From Selaginella moellendorffii (taxonomy: Eukaryota; Streptophyta; Lycopodiopsida; Selaginellales; Selaginellaceae), in NCBI RefSeq assembly GCF_000143415.4, contig NW_003314275.1:1-64000 (forward strand): DNA of 64,000 bases, in the 5' to 3' direction. A program made the position numbers and the translations under genes. Positions 40,886 to 51,895 of this stretch are shown here, piece by piece. The notes under the pieces are model-generated. The model was given only the letters and a program-made list of their open reading frames with translations. It did not search any database and had not been told where the DNA came from. Every line of letters begins with the position of its first letter. The first letter of the stretch is position 1.

Positions 40886-42172
40886 TCAGAGGGCTAGTAG
40901 ATGTCGCGAACGACTCTCTACCAAAGTTGCTCGTGTAATGAGTAACTTTGAGTTAGGGACTGGATCACATACCTCAGTTTGGACTTCACCCGACTTGATG
41001 GCTATATTGGCTCTGGCCTTCTTCGGGTAGGGACATTCCCTCGAAAAGTGTCCCGCTTCACCGCAGTTGTAGCATACGTTGTTTCCCACGCTGCTATACG
41101 ACTTGACCTTCTTATCCGTGGGTTTGTCTTTTTTCGCTTGACTCCCCCACGTACTCGCTCGCTGGCCACCAAATTTGCCTTTCTGGAACCCCAAGGACTC
41201 ATTCTTAGAGAAACTCTTCTTGAATTTCCCCCTGCTATACGTTCCCCTTGGTTTGGCCCCTTTGCTAAATGTGGATCCCGACCCCGTCGTGTTCCCCTTT
41301 CGCAGGTTATCATTGAAATACACCTTGATGGCCGCATCCAACGCTTCCTTGTAGTTGGTTGGGTTCCACCGCATCACCTTGCTGCGAGTCCAGGTTTGCA
41401 ACCCTGATATGAAGGCATGGAACGCATCCATATCCCCCATGTCCATGACCAGTATCCTCTTTGCCATGAACCCATTCACATATTCTTGGATGGTTCCAGT
41501 CTGCTTCAGCCTACTCAGCTCATCTCTCAAATACAGAGTGGCATTCGGAGGAACGTATGTTGCGCGGATCCTCGCCTTCATCATGTCCCAAGTGGCCACC
41601 GGTCCTTCGTTGGCCTCTGTCGTTCTCCACCAGGACTTGGCATTATCTGCCAAGTATGGTTTTGCACATGGGACCTTCTCCGAGCTCGGTAATCGCAACG
41701 CTCGGAAGTAGTCCTCCATATCGTAAAACCAATCCTCCACCACCTTATAGTCATTCACTCCCTTGAAGACCGGTGGGGGCTTTGGTTTGTACTTGGGAAC
41801 TGCCTGAGGGACTGATTCTACTTCGGTCTGTTTGACCTTGTCTAGTTTTGCCTCAGTCCCTGCCGAAGGGTCCACACCTTCTGCGCTGCCAGCATCCGTA
41901 GTCTTTCGCCTTTTCTTCCGGTTCTCGTCACGCTTTAGCTTGCGTACGAGAGTCTCCAGCAGGGCATTGGTCTGTGCCAATTGTCCTTCTAGAACGTCCA
42001 ATGGAGCCTTGGACGACCGAACCTCGCCACCGGACTCCTGTTTGGAAGTTTCCTCACTGGAGTCCTCCTCATGCAAGGATTCCTCATCCATAGCCTCTTG
42101 TTCGACCGGAGGCTCCAGCTCTGGCGGAGGTTCTGTCTCCGCCTGGGTTCGCTTACGCCCTGCCCTTGCCAT
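40886..42172 (-). CDS. gag of chromovirus A2 (428 residues)
   Basis: An open frame from ATG 42172-42170 to TGA 40888-40886. The N-terminus is acidic and probably coiled-coil (ALLETLVRKLKRDENRKKRRK). A Ty3/gypsy gag core follows (VVEDWFYDMEDYFRALRL, AKSWWRTTEANEGP, MTYVPP-like RATYVPPNATLYLRDELSRLKQTGTIQEYV). The CCHC zinc knuckle CYNCGEAGHFSRECP lies near residue 373. Pol continues in the same frame after the single TGA. This is the only undamaged gag of the family in the window. Confidence 0.9.
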   Translation of the reverse strand: MARAGRKRTQAETEPPPELEPPVEQEAMDEESLHEEDSSEETSKQESGGEVRSSKAPLDVLEGQLAQTNALLETLVRKLKRDENRKKRRKTTDAGSAEGVDPSAGTEAKLDKVKQTEVESVPQAVPKYKPKPPPVFKGVNDYKVVEDWFYDMEDYFRALRLPSSEKVPCAKPYLADNAKSWWRTTEANEGPVATWDMMKARIRATYVPPNATLYLRDELSRLKQTGTIQEYVNGFMAKRILVMDMGDMDAFHAFISGLQTWTRSKVMRWNPTNYKEALDAAIKVYFNDNLRKGNTTGSGSTFSKGAKPRGTYSRGKFKKSFSKNESLGFQKGKFGGQRASTWGSQAKKDKPTDKKVKSYSSVGNNVCYNCGEAGHFSRECPYPKKARANIAIKSGEVQTEVCDPVPNSKLLITRATLVESRSRHLLAL

Positions 42173-42181
42173 CTCCCTAAG

Positions 42182-43267
42182 TTCCCTCGCCAAGGTTCTT
42201 GCCTATGGTAACAGCTCCTACTTGATCCTACTTGCTTTCAGCTACTCACTACACGAGCAACGGAGTGTTAGCCATCCATCCACGGATTCCCAATCTCTCC
42301 CAATCCCCCTCCCGGGGTTAGACTGGACTTAAGGTTCGGCTACACTCCCCGCACGCACAAGCAGCCAAGCACACCAAGCTTCCAGGTTCCTAACATCCCT
42401 TGGTACCACAAGACTTGATCATGGGACCCTCTAAATCCCAAGTCTTGAGTGCAACACTTGCTTCGGGACGCCGGGGCGAAACACCGTGGCTTAGCGGCCC
42501 GGTATGGGTACCTCTACCCCCCCACTTCCATCCCGAAGGAAGGCCCAAGCCCCTAGGAAGGGCGAGGACCAATGAGCCGCATGGTACTCAAGTGGGGCAC
42601 CACTCTACATGAGCCAGGAGCACCGCAATCGGTTTCCCTTTCGGGAGTGGGAGCTGCTCTTGAGCACTTCCTTGGATGGCCCCTCCGGCACCAACCAAGT
42701 CCATGCTCACTCCCACCCAAGGCCCCTCAGTCCCAGTCCCAACCTCAAGTCAGTTTGGGAGCCCCACTGGAGAGTCCCTTCTAAACTGGTTCCTGGACCT
42801 CACTATCCCTACTATACTTTTGGAACCCCCTGCAGCCCCCCCCCCCCCCCCCCCTGGGAGACGCACGCTTTGGGCTTTAACCCCTTGACCCGTATTAGTA
42901 TTTGGACTTAGTCTCTGGCTCGATCTCGGACCCGATTTCGGATCCAACTTCGGATTCGGTCTCAGACTCGATCTCGGACTCGATCTCAGACCCGATCTCG
43001 GACCTGACCTCGGACTCGACCTCGGACTCGGTCTCGGACCCGATTTCGGATCTCAGACTCCGTCTCGAACTCGGTCTCAAACTCGAACTCGAACTCGGTC
43101 CCCGAGTCGGTCTCGGACTTGATTCCGGACTCTATCTCGAACTCGGTCCTAGAGTCGGTCTTGGACTTGATCCTCGACTTGGTCCCATCCGATGAACTCT
43201 TTGTCATTTTGGTTATGCTTTCGGGGTTCCTTTAGCCTACGACACCTCGGCGAGTTGGTTCCTTACA
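42182..43267 (-). repeat. Family-A LTR (A2, 5' LTR), inner edge and primer site deleted
   Basis: Compared with A1, a deletion of ~150 bp joins the base after the gag start region directly to a point ~90 bp inside the LTR. This removes the leader, the primer binding site and the inner LTR edge. The outer edge (TTACA at 43267) and target duplication are intact. Confidence 0.88.
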
Positions 43268-43272
43268 CTGTT

Positions 43273-45004
43273 GACATGTTGGACATGTCTTTACATAGTC
43301 TTGGACGTCCTTAGCCATATCTGGCCCTCTTGAGTAAGCCCATCATCCTGGGCACTCTGTCGTGTTCCGCAAGAAGTCCGTCATGACACTCTTCTAAGGC
43401 TACCTTCCTTAGTTCTCCTTCTGGAGCATACACCCTCGTTTGCTTGTAATAGATGAGTCTGTTGCATTCCGCATAGCCCATTTTCTCTTCCATTGGCAGC
43501 TCACCTCTCTAGTGAGCTTCCCGTGCCTCTAGATTCCTCAGCAACACTTCTTGTGCTAGACCATCGTTCTCATATGCTGTCTGCACATCGTCCCAGAAGG
43601 TTGCTGTTGCGCTGGATATCGCCAACCTCAAGCTCGCTTTTCGACTTAGCCCATCCGCCACGATGTTGCTCTTCCCAGGCTTGTACAGAATTTCGCAATC
43701 AAACTCGGCCAAGGCATTGGCCCACCGACCTTATTTCCCTCTCAGGTCGGGCTGTGACAAGAAGTGTTTCGTTGCCACATTGTCCATGTAAACCTTGAAG
43801 TGTCTCCCAAGGTAGTGTCGCCACTCCTTGAGCGCCTTGACCACCGCAAACAATTCCTTCTTGTGGGCAGGCCACTTCTGTTGAGCCTTGTCCAACTTCT
43901 TCGAGAAGAACGCTACTAGATGGTTGTCTTGCTTCAAAATTGCACCCAACGCAAAGTCCAAAGCATCCGTTTCTACCTCAAAGTCCTTACCAAAGTCTGG
44001 TAATGCCAACACGGGAACCTTCCTCAACTTCCCTTTGAGGTGGACAAATGGCGCCTCACATTCCGCTGTCCATACCATCTTCCCTTTTCCTGTTTGGTCT
44101 GTTAAGGGCAGGGCTACTCTCGAATAGTGTCTGATAAACTTTCGGTAGTAGTTGCATAGCCCCAAGAACGCCCTCAACTCATGTACATTCGATGATCGCT
44201 CCCATTCATGGATCGCTTGGACCTTCTCCGGGTCCACCTTGAGCCCGTCCTGGCCCACCACATACCCGAGAAACTTTACCTCTTGTTGAGCAAAGTCACA
44301 TTTGCTCTTTTTAGCATACAGTTTGTGTTCCCTTAGTTTCTCAAACACCTTCGCCAAGTGTTCGGCATGCTCCTCTAGCCTCTCGCTATAGATCAGGATG
44401 TCGTCGATATAAATGACCACGAAGTGATCCAAATAGGGTACAAAGATGTGGTTCATCAATCCGAAAACGTTGCCGGCGCATTGCACAGCCCGAAGGGCAT
44501 CACCAAAAACTCAAAGCTCCCATACCTCGTTCGACAGGTTGTCTTCTCGACATCTTCCTCTGCTACCCTGATCTGGTAGTATCCTGACCTTAGGTCAATC
44601 CTCGAGAAGTATTTTGCCTTTCTCAACCTATCGAACAGGTCCTCAATCCTTGGCAAAGGGTACTTGTTCTTCTTTGTATACTTGTTGAACAACCGGTAAT
44701 CTATGCACATGCGCATAGATCCATCTTTCTTTTTCACAAATAACACCGGCGCTCCATACGGCGACTTGCTCAACCTAATATACCCTTTGTCCACCAACTC
44801 CTCTAGTTGGCACTTGAGCTCCTTGAGTTCTTTTTCGTTCAAACAATAGGGGGGATAAACCACCGCCTCAGCACCCTCGACCAGCTCAATCTTATGTTCT
44901 ATCGGTCGTGCGGGGGGCAACCCCGCCGGTAACTCCTCCGGCATGGTATCCTGGAATTGGTCTAACACCCGTTGGATCACTAAAGGTACTTCTTCCGTTC
45001 CTGT
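43273..45004 (-). pseudogene. Reverse transcriptase, RNase H and integrase zinc finger of chromovirus A1
   Basis: Minus strand: reverse transcriptase from [16 protein letters not shown] through [13 protein letters not shown] and [12 protein letters not shown]; a 1-bp deletion near 44459; then VVIYIDDILIYSERLEEH, FLGYVV and the RNase H-type part (FEVETDALDFALGAIL) to a CAA-to-TAA stop near 43731; then a piece of the integrase N-terminus. The 3' part continues at 34043 on the far side of A2; the 5' part continues at 58209. Confidence 0.88.
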
Positions 45005-45330
45005 CTCTCTTGACACCCTACCCCTCGGGTCGAGCCCAGCGGGAGCAAACTGGACCAGCCAGATGTCAATCAACATGTGGTGTGATTCCCCTAGCCAACC
45101 AATAGAGTCGGACCCGAGACCCCTCTGATACCAAATATAAGCTCCTGAATTTGGACTTCCCGGGAGGTCACCCAGCCCAGTACTATTCAAACCCAAGGAC
45201 GCTTAACTCCAACTATCCCAAGACCCTTAACCGATTGGAAAAGGGGGTGCACTCTTGTTCATGGGCCCTTTCCCTCTATATTTTAACCCCAACGGATCGT
45301 CTCTCAAGTCGTTCCCTTTGGTTGCTTACA
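45005..45330 (-). mobile_element. Cassandra-type TRIM fragment: LTR with 5S rRNA sequence, primer site, start of internal region
   Basis: Minus strand: LTR ~45136-45330 (starts TGTAAGCAACC), then the primer site TGGTATCAGAG near 45123-45133, then ~120 bp of internal sequence. The LTR contains the 3' half of a 5S rRNA with its RNA polymerase III control boxes: AGTTAAGCG, then TTGGG, then AATAGTACT, then GGGTGACCTCCCGGGAAGTCC (split here: GGGTGACCTC and CCGGGAAGTCC). This is the hallmark of Cassandra retrotransposons of vascular plants. The right-hand LTR was not found, so it is a fragment inside A1. Confidence 0.8.
45153..45210 (-). promoter_or_regulatory. 5S rRNA-derived RNA polymerase III promoter in the Cassandra LTR
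   Basis: Box A-like (GTTAAGCGTCCTTGGG), intermediate element (AATAGTACT) and box C-like (CTGGGTGACCTCCCGGG) in the order and approximate spacing of plant 5S genes, with few differences. The 5' part of 5S rRNA is not recognisable. Confidence 0.75.
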
Positions 45331-45430
45331 ATCCCGTCCCGACCCTCTAGTGCTTGGGTTCGAGTCCCAAATCATTAGGGCGTGGTGATGGTTTGGAATA
45401 TGAGGACACTCATATTTCGGTGGTCATGGA
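45331..45430 (+). mobile_element. B-family element B2, internal part left of the nested B1
   Basis: Collinear with 49728-49830 of B1, including the T-arm-like hairpin. It continues at 53022 beyond B1. The last five bases (ATGGA, 45426-45430) are the target site of B1. The left edge is cut at the Cassandra fragment. Confidence 0.82.
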
Positions 45431-47165
45431 TGTGAGACACAAAATCCCTAGGCCCCAAAGTGGAGCCGGAAGGGCGCCACATGGTAGTGGCCAAAGCGAG
45501 AGCCAAACGAGCGTAACGGGTTTGGACCAAAAGCTCCGACTTGAAAAGTCAAGAGCGGGAGTGGAACTCCCAACGAAATGCTCGAGGAACGAGCACGAAG
45601 CGAGCAAAAGGCGAGGCTCCAAAAAGGGACCCAAAAGGACCAACACATGACACATGGGAGTGTCCGAGATGGACTCGAGTTGGAGTCCGAAGTGGAGTCC
45701 GAGATGGACCCGAGTTGGAGTCCGAAGTGGAGTCCGAGATGGACCCGAGTTGGAGTCCGAAGAGGAGTCCGAGATGGACCCGAGTTGGAGTCCGAAGTGG
45801 AGTCCGAGACGGACCCGAGATGGAGTCCGAGATGGAGTCCGAAGTGGAGTCCGAGGTGGACCCGAGATGGAGTCCGAGATGGAGTCCGAGATGGAGTCCG
45901 AGATGGAGTCCGAGATGGAGTCCAAGATGGACCTGAGATGGACCCGAGATGGAGTCCGAGATGGAGTCCGAGATGGAGTCCGAGATGGAGTCCGAAGTCG
46001 AGACCGAGACCGGGACCGAGACGGAGACCGAGACCGAGACCGAGACCGAGATCGGGACCGAGACCGAGACCGAGGCCGAGCCCGAGACCGAGCCCGAGCC
46101 CGAGTCCGAGTCCGAATCCGAGTCCGAGTCCGAGTCCGAGTCCGAGTCCGAGTCCGAGTCCGGAGCCTGAGAGGGTGAAAGCCCAAAGCGTTCGTCTCCC
46201 AGACCCTGGGGGGTTTGGTGAGCTCCAAAAGTATAGTAGGGGGAGGACTGCAGTGGAGCCAGTTTGGCCAGGAAAGGCCAGTTTGGCCCAGGAAGGCTGG
46301 ACCCAGTGTTGGGTGATGAGCTGCCCACTGGGAAGTCCAAGACTAGAGTGAACACAGACCGACAAGCGGGGTAGCTTGGTGAAGTGTTCAAGAGCCGGCT
46401 CTAGTTCCCCCGGGAGATCGACTGGCCGATGTTCCCAGTCCAAGTGTGGGTGGCACTACCTACTTGGATACCTGGTGTGGCTCAACGGAACCCGCTCTAA
46501 GCCCATGGCTAGAGCACCCAAGGGCAGAAGGCGAGGAGAGTACCCAGGTGGCTCGCGTAAGGCCACGGTGTTCCGAAATGTTGTCCCAAAGGCCCAGACT
46601 GTGGAAAGGAAGAGGAGCAGTCCTCTGGGGTAGTGACCAAGGACACAGTCGTGTGGTGAGGAAGTCCCAGAGGACCGTGGGACTTAGTGGTCGGGCCTAT
46701 GGGTCTCGATCCAGTGGCAGTGTTGGCAAACACGGCCAGGGGCAGAAAGGGACTTAGTGGGGACTGACAGAGGGATATTGGGGAAGGCTATTCCCCTTGT
46801 CGGTGGGCATCCTAAGGATGCTAAGGAGTGGATCTGAGATGACCACTCACGGATGGTTTGCCTAGTCTTGGAGAGCCAAGACGGTGATGCAAGTGGTATT
46901 GGACTACCAGTGTAGCAAAGGTGATTGGGCATGGCCTTAGCGTAACGGGCTGCTATGTCGGTGGTACCTTTGAGTGTCGGTCATGGGATCGGACACGTGG
47001 AGCACTTGGACCAAGTGCAAATGTTGAGTGGCATGGATGCCATTCTCGGGGCTAGCAAGTCCCAAGTCCTGGATTGGACTTATGGAGGTTGTGAATGAGA
47101 CTCCTCCAAGTGGTCAGAGGTGTGGTTAAGTGACTAAAGTAGAATGGAAAATTTAGTCGCTTACA
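45431..47165 (+). repeat. Family-B 5' LTR of B1
   Basis: TGTGAGACAC...CGCTTACA. Contains the GAGTCC/GAGACC minisatellite (45660-46170), a block shared with family-A LTRs (GGGTGAAAGCCCAAAGCG, then CCAAAAGTATAGTAG) and a long unique tail. Confidence 0.93.
45660..46170 (+). repeat. Hexamer/12-mer minisatellite in family-B LTR
   Basis: Arrays of GAGTCC, GAGATG, GACCCG and GAGACC units. The two strands give Ser/Asp, Arg/Thr, Gly/Leu and Glu/Ser repeat frames that are by-products. Related arrays occur at 39015-39490 (minus), 51500-52020, 54545-55415 (expanded) and 57380-57870 (minus). Shorter ones are in family-A LTRs (30530-30790, 34850-35130, 42905-43180, 60750-61010). Confidence 0.9.
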
Positions 47166-47166
47166 A

Positions 47167-47181
47167 TTTGGTATCGGAGCT
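47167..47181 (+). promoter_or_regulatory. Primer binding site of B1
   Basis: TTTGGTATCGGAGCTG starts two bases after the LTR. It matches the initiator tRNA-Met site of family A except for G in place of A in TATC(A/G)GAGC. The copia element at 63396 has the same variant. Confidence 0.8.
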
Positions 47182-50100
47182 GTTCCTTAGTCCAACTTTT
47201 ATTGGTGCTCAAGTATATCACCACTGGTGTTGGCAACGGAAGGTCCGAGAAGTGGGCCTATCCTTGAGGAGTAGCAGGTCGGGAAGATATGGCTCTCCAT
47301 TACAGTTCATGTGTGAACTTGTAGACAAGGTGGTGGATAGAAAAGGGCCAATAATGGAACGACTTTGGGATCTTGGGAACAGTATATGGTTTTCCTCAAA
47401 GAGTTGAGGATGTGATCCAGATGAGCGTTTGACTTAGCAAACTGGCTAATGTAGTTGTGGTAAACAACTACAGTTGGGATCACGGGAAAGATAAAGACTC
47501 CAAAGCAATAAAGGAGTCACAAGATTTTCCTCATATAGTTGATGTTGGTGCTCATGAATGTGAGACCAGAAGTAATGACCGTGGGAGGTCAAATACGGAA
47601 GAGGACTCAAGTCCTTGAAAAGGTAGCCGTGGCTACCTCTAATAAATGCTGGAACAACCCAAGGAGTTGGGGGTGTATTAAGTGGATGAGTTGGTGTTCT
47701 CATCACATGGACAAGTAGTCCTCAGGGGCAAAGGTGGCCCCCAGAGAACAAAATCAAGTGTCGGAGTAACACTTGTGAAAATAGTCCTTTTGAGTAGGAC
47801 AGGAATGCAAGAAGTGTATTCCAGTGAGCTAGTGCCTCACAAGTAGGACCTTACGGGTCTGTGGATTAACCAAGTCCAAAACTACTGGATGACTCAAGTA
47901 GAGTCAACGGATGGTCCTAAAAGGACTGATGGAAGCATTTGGACTGAGGTGTGTTGTACCCCACAAAGGATGGGGGGGGATCATAGGATCCAAGGATGAG
48001 AACAGAGGGTATCTCCTCGATGGCAAAATGTGCCATGCTAAAGTTATGGGAAAGGTGTTCCCAGAAGAAAACAACTTTGACATAAAGTTGTGTGTGACCT
48101 CTATAGTGCAGTGCTAACGGATGGTTGGCATGAGAAAGAGCGGTGTTGGTCTTGGCAAAGACTTAGACACGAAGGGGAAATGTCATAGAGGTAGGCTCGT
48201 GGAGCCGATGGTGTGGAGACACCAAATATGCCAAGGTGTGATACCTTGAGGCTATGTTGGTGGGTTCATGAGAACCCCTTGCCAAAGGAATCCCAATGGA
48301 AATGGGAATAGCATAGCCTAAGCTGCAGAGCATGCAGTTGGAGTGTGGTGACCCAGATAATGATGGAGGTGTGAAAGCACCAAGCAATGAGTTGTAGGAC
48401 TTGACAATTATGAGGCAACTAAGCAAGAGATGCAAAATAACTGGTTAAACGGGTAGAAGGTAGCTACCCAAGACTTCTTAATAGCATAGGGAAGTTGGAT
48501 ATACCCTTACGGGGGATAAGTTGCTTGTGTTGCGATATAGTAAGTCAATGTCATAAAAGGAAATACTCATTGTCAAGAAAGCCATCATTGGGACACCCGA
48601 ACACTCTAGAACACTAGAAGGTGGTGTTTGATGTCGCGAGGGCAATGGATAAAGCCCAAGGGACTAAGTCCCTAGCGAATGATGGATAGAAGGTGTTATC
48701 CAAATGTCCAAGGTTGCGGAGACAGGAGAGGACTGTCTACCCGAGTTGGACAAAGCCAAAAATGGAATTTTGGCAAGGCTAGTGATGGGCATGTAAAGGC
48801 CCATAAGCAACAATGTAATCCCAGTGTGTGGGATTATAAGGTGAGCATACCCGGATTGAAGAACCACTCCCTAGGCTATTGGGTAGGTTCATCCCTAAGA
48901 ATACTTGCTAAAGCATGATAGAAAGTGCAAAGCTATCCTTCTGGTCTGGAGGAGAATGACCAAAGGAAAGGTGTGAAGCCAAAAAGCAAGAAGTAAAGGG
49001 ATAGAACCGAACCGTAGGAATCAAAGGGCATAACCAAGGTTGGTTATGCCAGCTGGGAGTGAAGAATCAAGTGGGGGCTCGAGGGTGTTGCCACTAGCAA
49101 CCGTGATGCCATGGAAAGTCTAAAATATGGAATTGTCCATGTTAGACTATGTGGCATTTGGAAGGCTTGCAAAAAGGGAGGCCTTAGCAAGCTGAGGGAC
49201 AGAGTTCCTTCAAGGTTCCCAAAGACGATTCTAGGTAGCTTAGTACCTAGAAAGGCCAAGTGTAAATGGTTCATGGAACGCGCGAAATCAGAGTGGCGCA
49301 GCAGAAGCGTGGTCTTGAAGCTTGCCATGAGGCAAGGCTATCAAGGTTAGGGAAGTAGTTCCCGAGTGTTCAAGGAGAGGGCTTTGAACGAAAGTCGATG
49401 GTCAAGGACTTTCACGCTTATGCAGGAACCATGTTACAGTGGTCGGAGGACTTGCCAAGCGAGATTGGCACGTCGGGGGAACAAATACCCTAGTTGAAGG
49501 TGATAACTTCAAAAAGGGTGGGCCATGGGGCCAAGCATGGAGGAGCCCATGCATGATCACGGACATGTCAAGTGAGAGGACTTGGCAGTGTGGAGGAACT
49601 AGGTTCCTAAGCTGTGATCTGTAGCGCGCTTTAAAAATAAAAATAAGTTGGTGCACCGGCGTGGGGAGTCACGCCAGGCATCTTGTGTGATGCCGTCCGT
49701 AGATGCATATACGGAGGTTGGGTTCGAGTCCCGACCCTCTAGTGCTTGGGTTCGAGTCCCAAATCACTAGGGCGTGGTGATGGTTTGGAATATGAGGACA
49801 CTCATATTTCGGTGGTCATGGACTCTCAGTGGGGAGACTGGTTTGGGCACACCGCCAAGCGAGGGATGCCTCGGAGTTGTGATGCACGGTTAGATTGCTT
49901 AGTGTGAAAGCTCGGCATATCTAACTTGAACGCTTTGGTGCAAGTGGCACCAAGGACGTGGTGAGTGAGATGGGGACACCTAATCTCAGTTGCTATGGAC
50001 CCTTGGCCGGAAGGGCTGGCTTAGGCGCACCGCCAAGTGTGGGGGATGCCCCCGGGGTCATAGGTAACAAATTAAAGGTCTGGAAGACCTAGTACCTATT

Positions 50101-51258
50101 GGCAAACCTGTTAAGGTGCTGAGGTGAGATCACTAGGTGATCTTGTGGCTAAATAAGGACAAGGTCCTTGTTTGGGTTAAGGAATAAGGTTCCTAGTTCA
50201 AAGTGTTGATTTGAACTATTGATGATGGTGTGGCTTGGTCAAGGTGACCAAGTGGGAAAAGCACCTTAGGGAAATGAGCTATGTCATTGCGATGGCATAG
50301 TGTGTCCAAGGAAAGTAGTCTCTAAAAAGACCCATGAGAGGGTCACAAAGTTGGGCCGAGGATAGAGCCCACAGCAGAAGATGCTAAAAGAGACTTACTA
50401 GGGGTGAACACCCTAGTCTTGGCAAAGCAGAGCCTTTGCTATGGAATCAAAAGAACACCTCAAGGAGGGAGGTAGAGATTCGATGTTGCTTGGTGCAACA
50501 ATCAATGGATAGGAGCAAAAGATGAGTGGCCAAGATAGGGCCGTGGAATTCCTTGGAAGGAATCCAAGTGACAAAGTTAGGCGAGGAACACTAATGTGTT
50601 GGACGCTAACAAATTGGGGGAAAGGAAGTGTGTTTCCAAGGATGGATTCCGAATTGCTCCGATTTGGCAAAAAGTGGAAGCTCCAAGGGAGGGAGCGGTA
50701 AGGTAGCCAAATGATAGGGCCATGAATAGTCCTAGCACAAAGTATGATAACTGGAACTTTAGCACGAAATAGAAGAGAGGATGATGGTGCCCTCGAGTAG
50801 AGAACTTCCTAGGATAGGAAGTGGAGTTGCACAAGAGGTGCAAGGCAAGGTGTCAGAGACACCTAGGAAATTGACTCCAAGAAGTCAAAATTCAAAGTTC
50901 CAAAGTGCAAAGGTTATATCGATGGAAATTGAGACTACTCGAGAAGGAGTAATGGGATTGACTTAGAGAAGGGTCTTTAAGAGGTTTAGCAAGAACTAAA
51001 TCAATAAAAGGAGAGAACCACTATATGTGGTCCAATTAGTCTCTAAGTTGGAAAGACTACCCTCCTTAGAGGATATGCAAAAGGCATGGTGAGCCTTCAA
51101 TGTCCAACCATTGACGAATATGGAGAAGGCATGGTGAGCCTTCAATGTCACAGCATTGACAAATATTGGCTACGCGCCAAGGATGGAAATGGTAACACAT
51201 GCGGGTGTTACTTTATAAAATGGTTCACCGTTCGATGAGGACATCGAACTTCGTCTAT
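47182..51258 (+). other. Non-coding internal region of B1
   Basis: About 4.1 kb with only scattered short frames and no domain I recognise. Notable content is the tandem T-arm-like hairpins at 49718-49770, repeated short motifs near 51060-51170 (GCATGGTGAGCCTTCAATGTC twice, here split as GCATGGTGAG and CCTTCAATGTC), and a fold GTTCGATG/CATCGAAC near the 3' end. It probably serves as an RNA genome spacer. Confidence 0.75.
49718..49770 (+). other. Two tandem tRNA T-arm-like hairpins (pol III B-box consensus)
   Basis: Hairpin 1 is TTGGG-TTCGAGT-CCCGA (49718-49734). Hairpin 2 is CTAGTG, TTGGG-TTCGAGT-CCCAA, CACTAG (49739-49770). Each contains GGTTCGAGTCC, a full match to the pol III B-box consensus GGTTCGANTCC. 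The outer stem of hairpin 2 stays paired in the other copies: CTAGTG/CATTAG at 45345-45380 and CTAATG/CATTAG near 25150-25182. No complete tRNA is present. Confidence 0.7.
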
Positions 51259-51270
51259 GGGTGGTGGAGT
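51259..51270 (+). promoter_or_regulatory. Polypurine tract of B1
   Basis: GGGTGGTGGAGT lies directly before the 3' LTR. It is identical to the tract of chromoviruses A1 and A2. Confidence 0.85.
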
Positions 51271-51863
51271 TGTGAGACACAAAATCCCTAGGCCCCAAAG
51301 TGGAGCCGGAAGGGCGCCACATGGTAGTGGCCGAAGCGAGAGCCAAACGAGCGTAACAGGTTTGGACCAAAAGCTCCGACTTGAAAAGTCAAGAGCGGGA
51401 GTGGAACTCCCAACGAAATGCTCGAGGAACGAGCACGAAGCGAGCAAAAGGCGAGGCTCCAAAAAGGGACCCAAAAGGACTAACACATGACACATGGGAG
51501 TGTCCGAGATGGACTCGAGTTGGAGTCCGAAGTGGAGTCCGAGATGGACCCGAGTTGGAGTCCGAAGTGGAGTCCGAGATGGACCCGAGTTGGAGTCCGA
51601 AGTGGAGTCCGAGACGGACCCGAGATGGAGTCCGAGATGGAGTCCGAAGTGGAGTCCGAGGTGGACCCGAGATGGAGTCCGAGATGGAGTCCGAGATGGA
51701 GTCTGAGGTGGACCCGAGATGGACCCGAAATGGAGTCCGAGATGGAGTCCGAGATGGACCCGGAATGGAGTCCGAGATGGAGTCCGAGATGGACCCGAGA
51801 TGGACCCGAGATGGAGTCCAAGATGGAGTCCGAGATGGAGTCCGAAGTCGAGACCGAGACCGG

Positions 51864-51895
<32 letters not shown>

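Larger units (their letters stand above)
34044..43272 (-). mobile_element. Chromovirus A2 (Ty3/gypsy), nested in A1
   Basis: Element 34049-43267 with target duplication CTGTT (34044-34048 and 43268-43272), inserted in the integrase zinc-finger region of A1. It has a 3' LTR (34049-35223), chromodomain, integrase, RNase H, reverse transcriptase, protease, gag and a 5' LTR that lost its inner edge. It is itself split by a solo B-family LTR (38023-39792). Stop codons in RNase H and a changed integrase glutamate make it inactive. Confidence 0.92.

Noticed and set aside
49718-49770. A tRNA gene
   Set aside because: Only T-arm-like hairpins and a B-box are present. No acceptor stem, D-arm or anticodon arm could be placed around them.
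51060-51170. Short tandem units (GAGCCTTCAATGTC) in B1 and B2 as a regulatory array
   Set aside because: Two to four imperfect copies inside a non-coding element, with nothing to tell a function from ordinary duplication.
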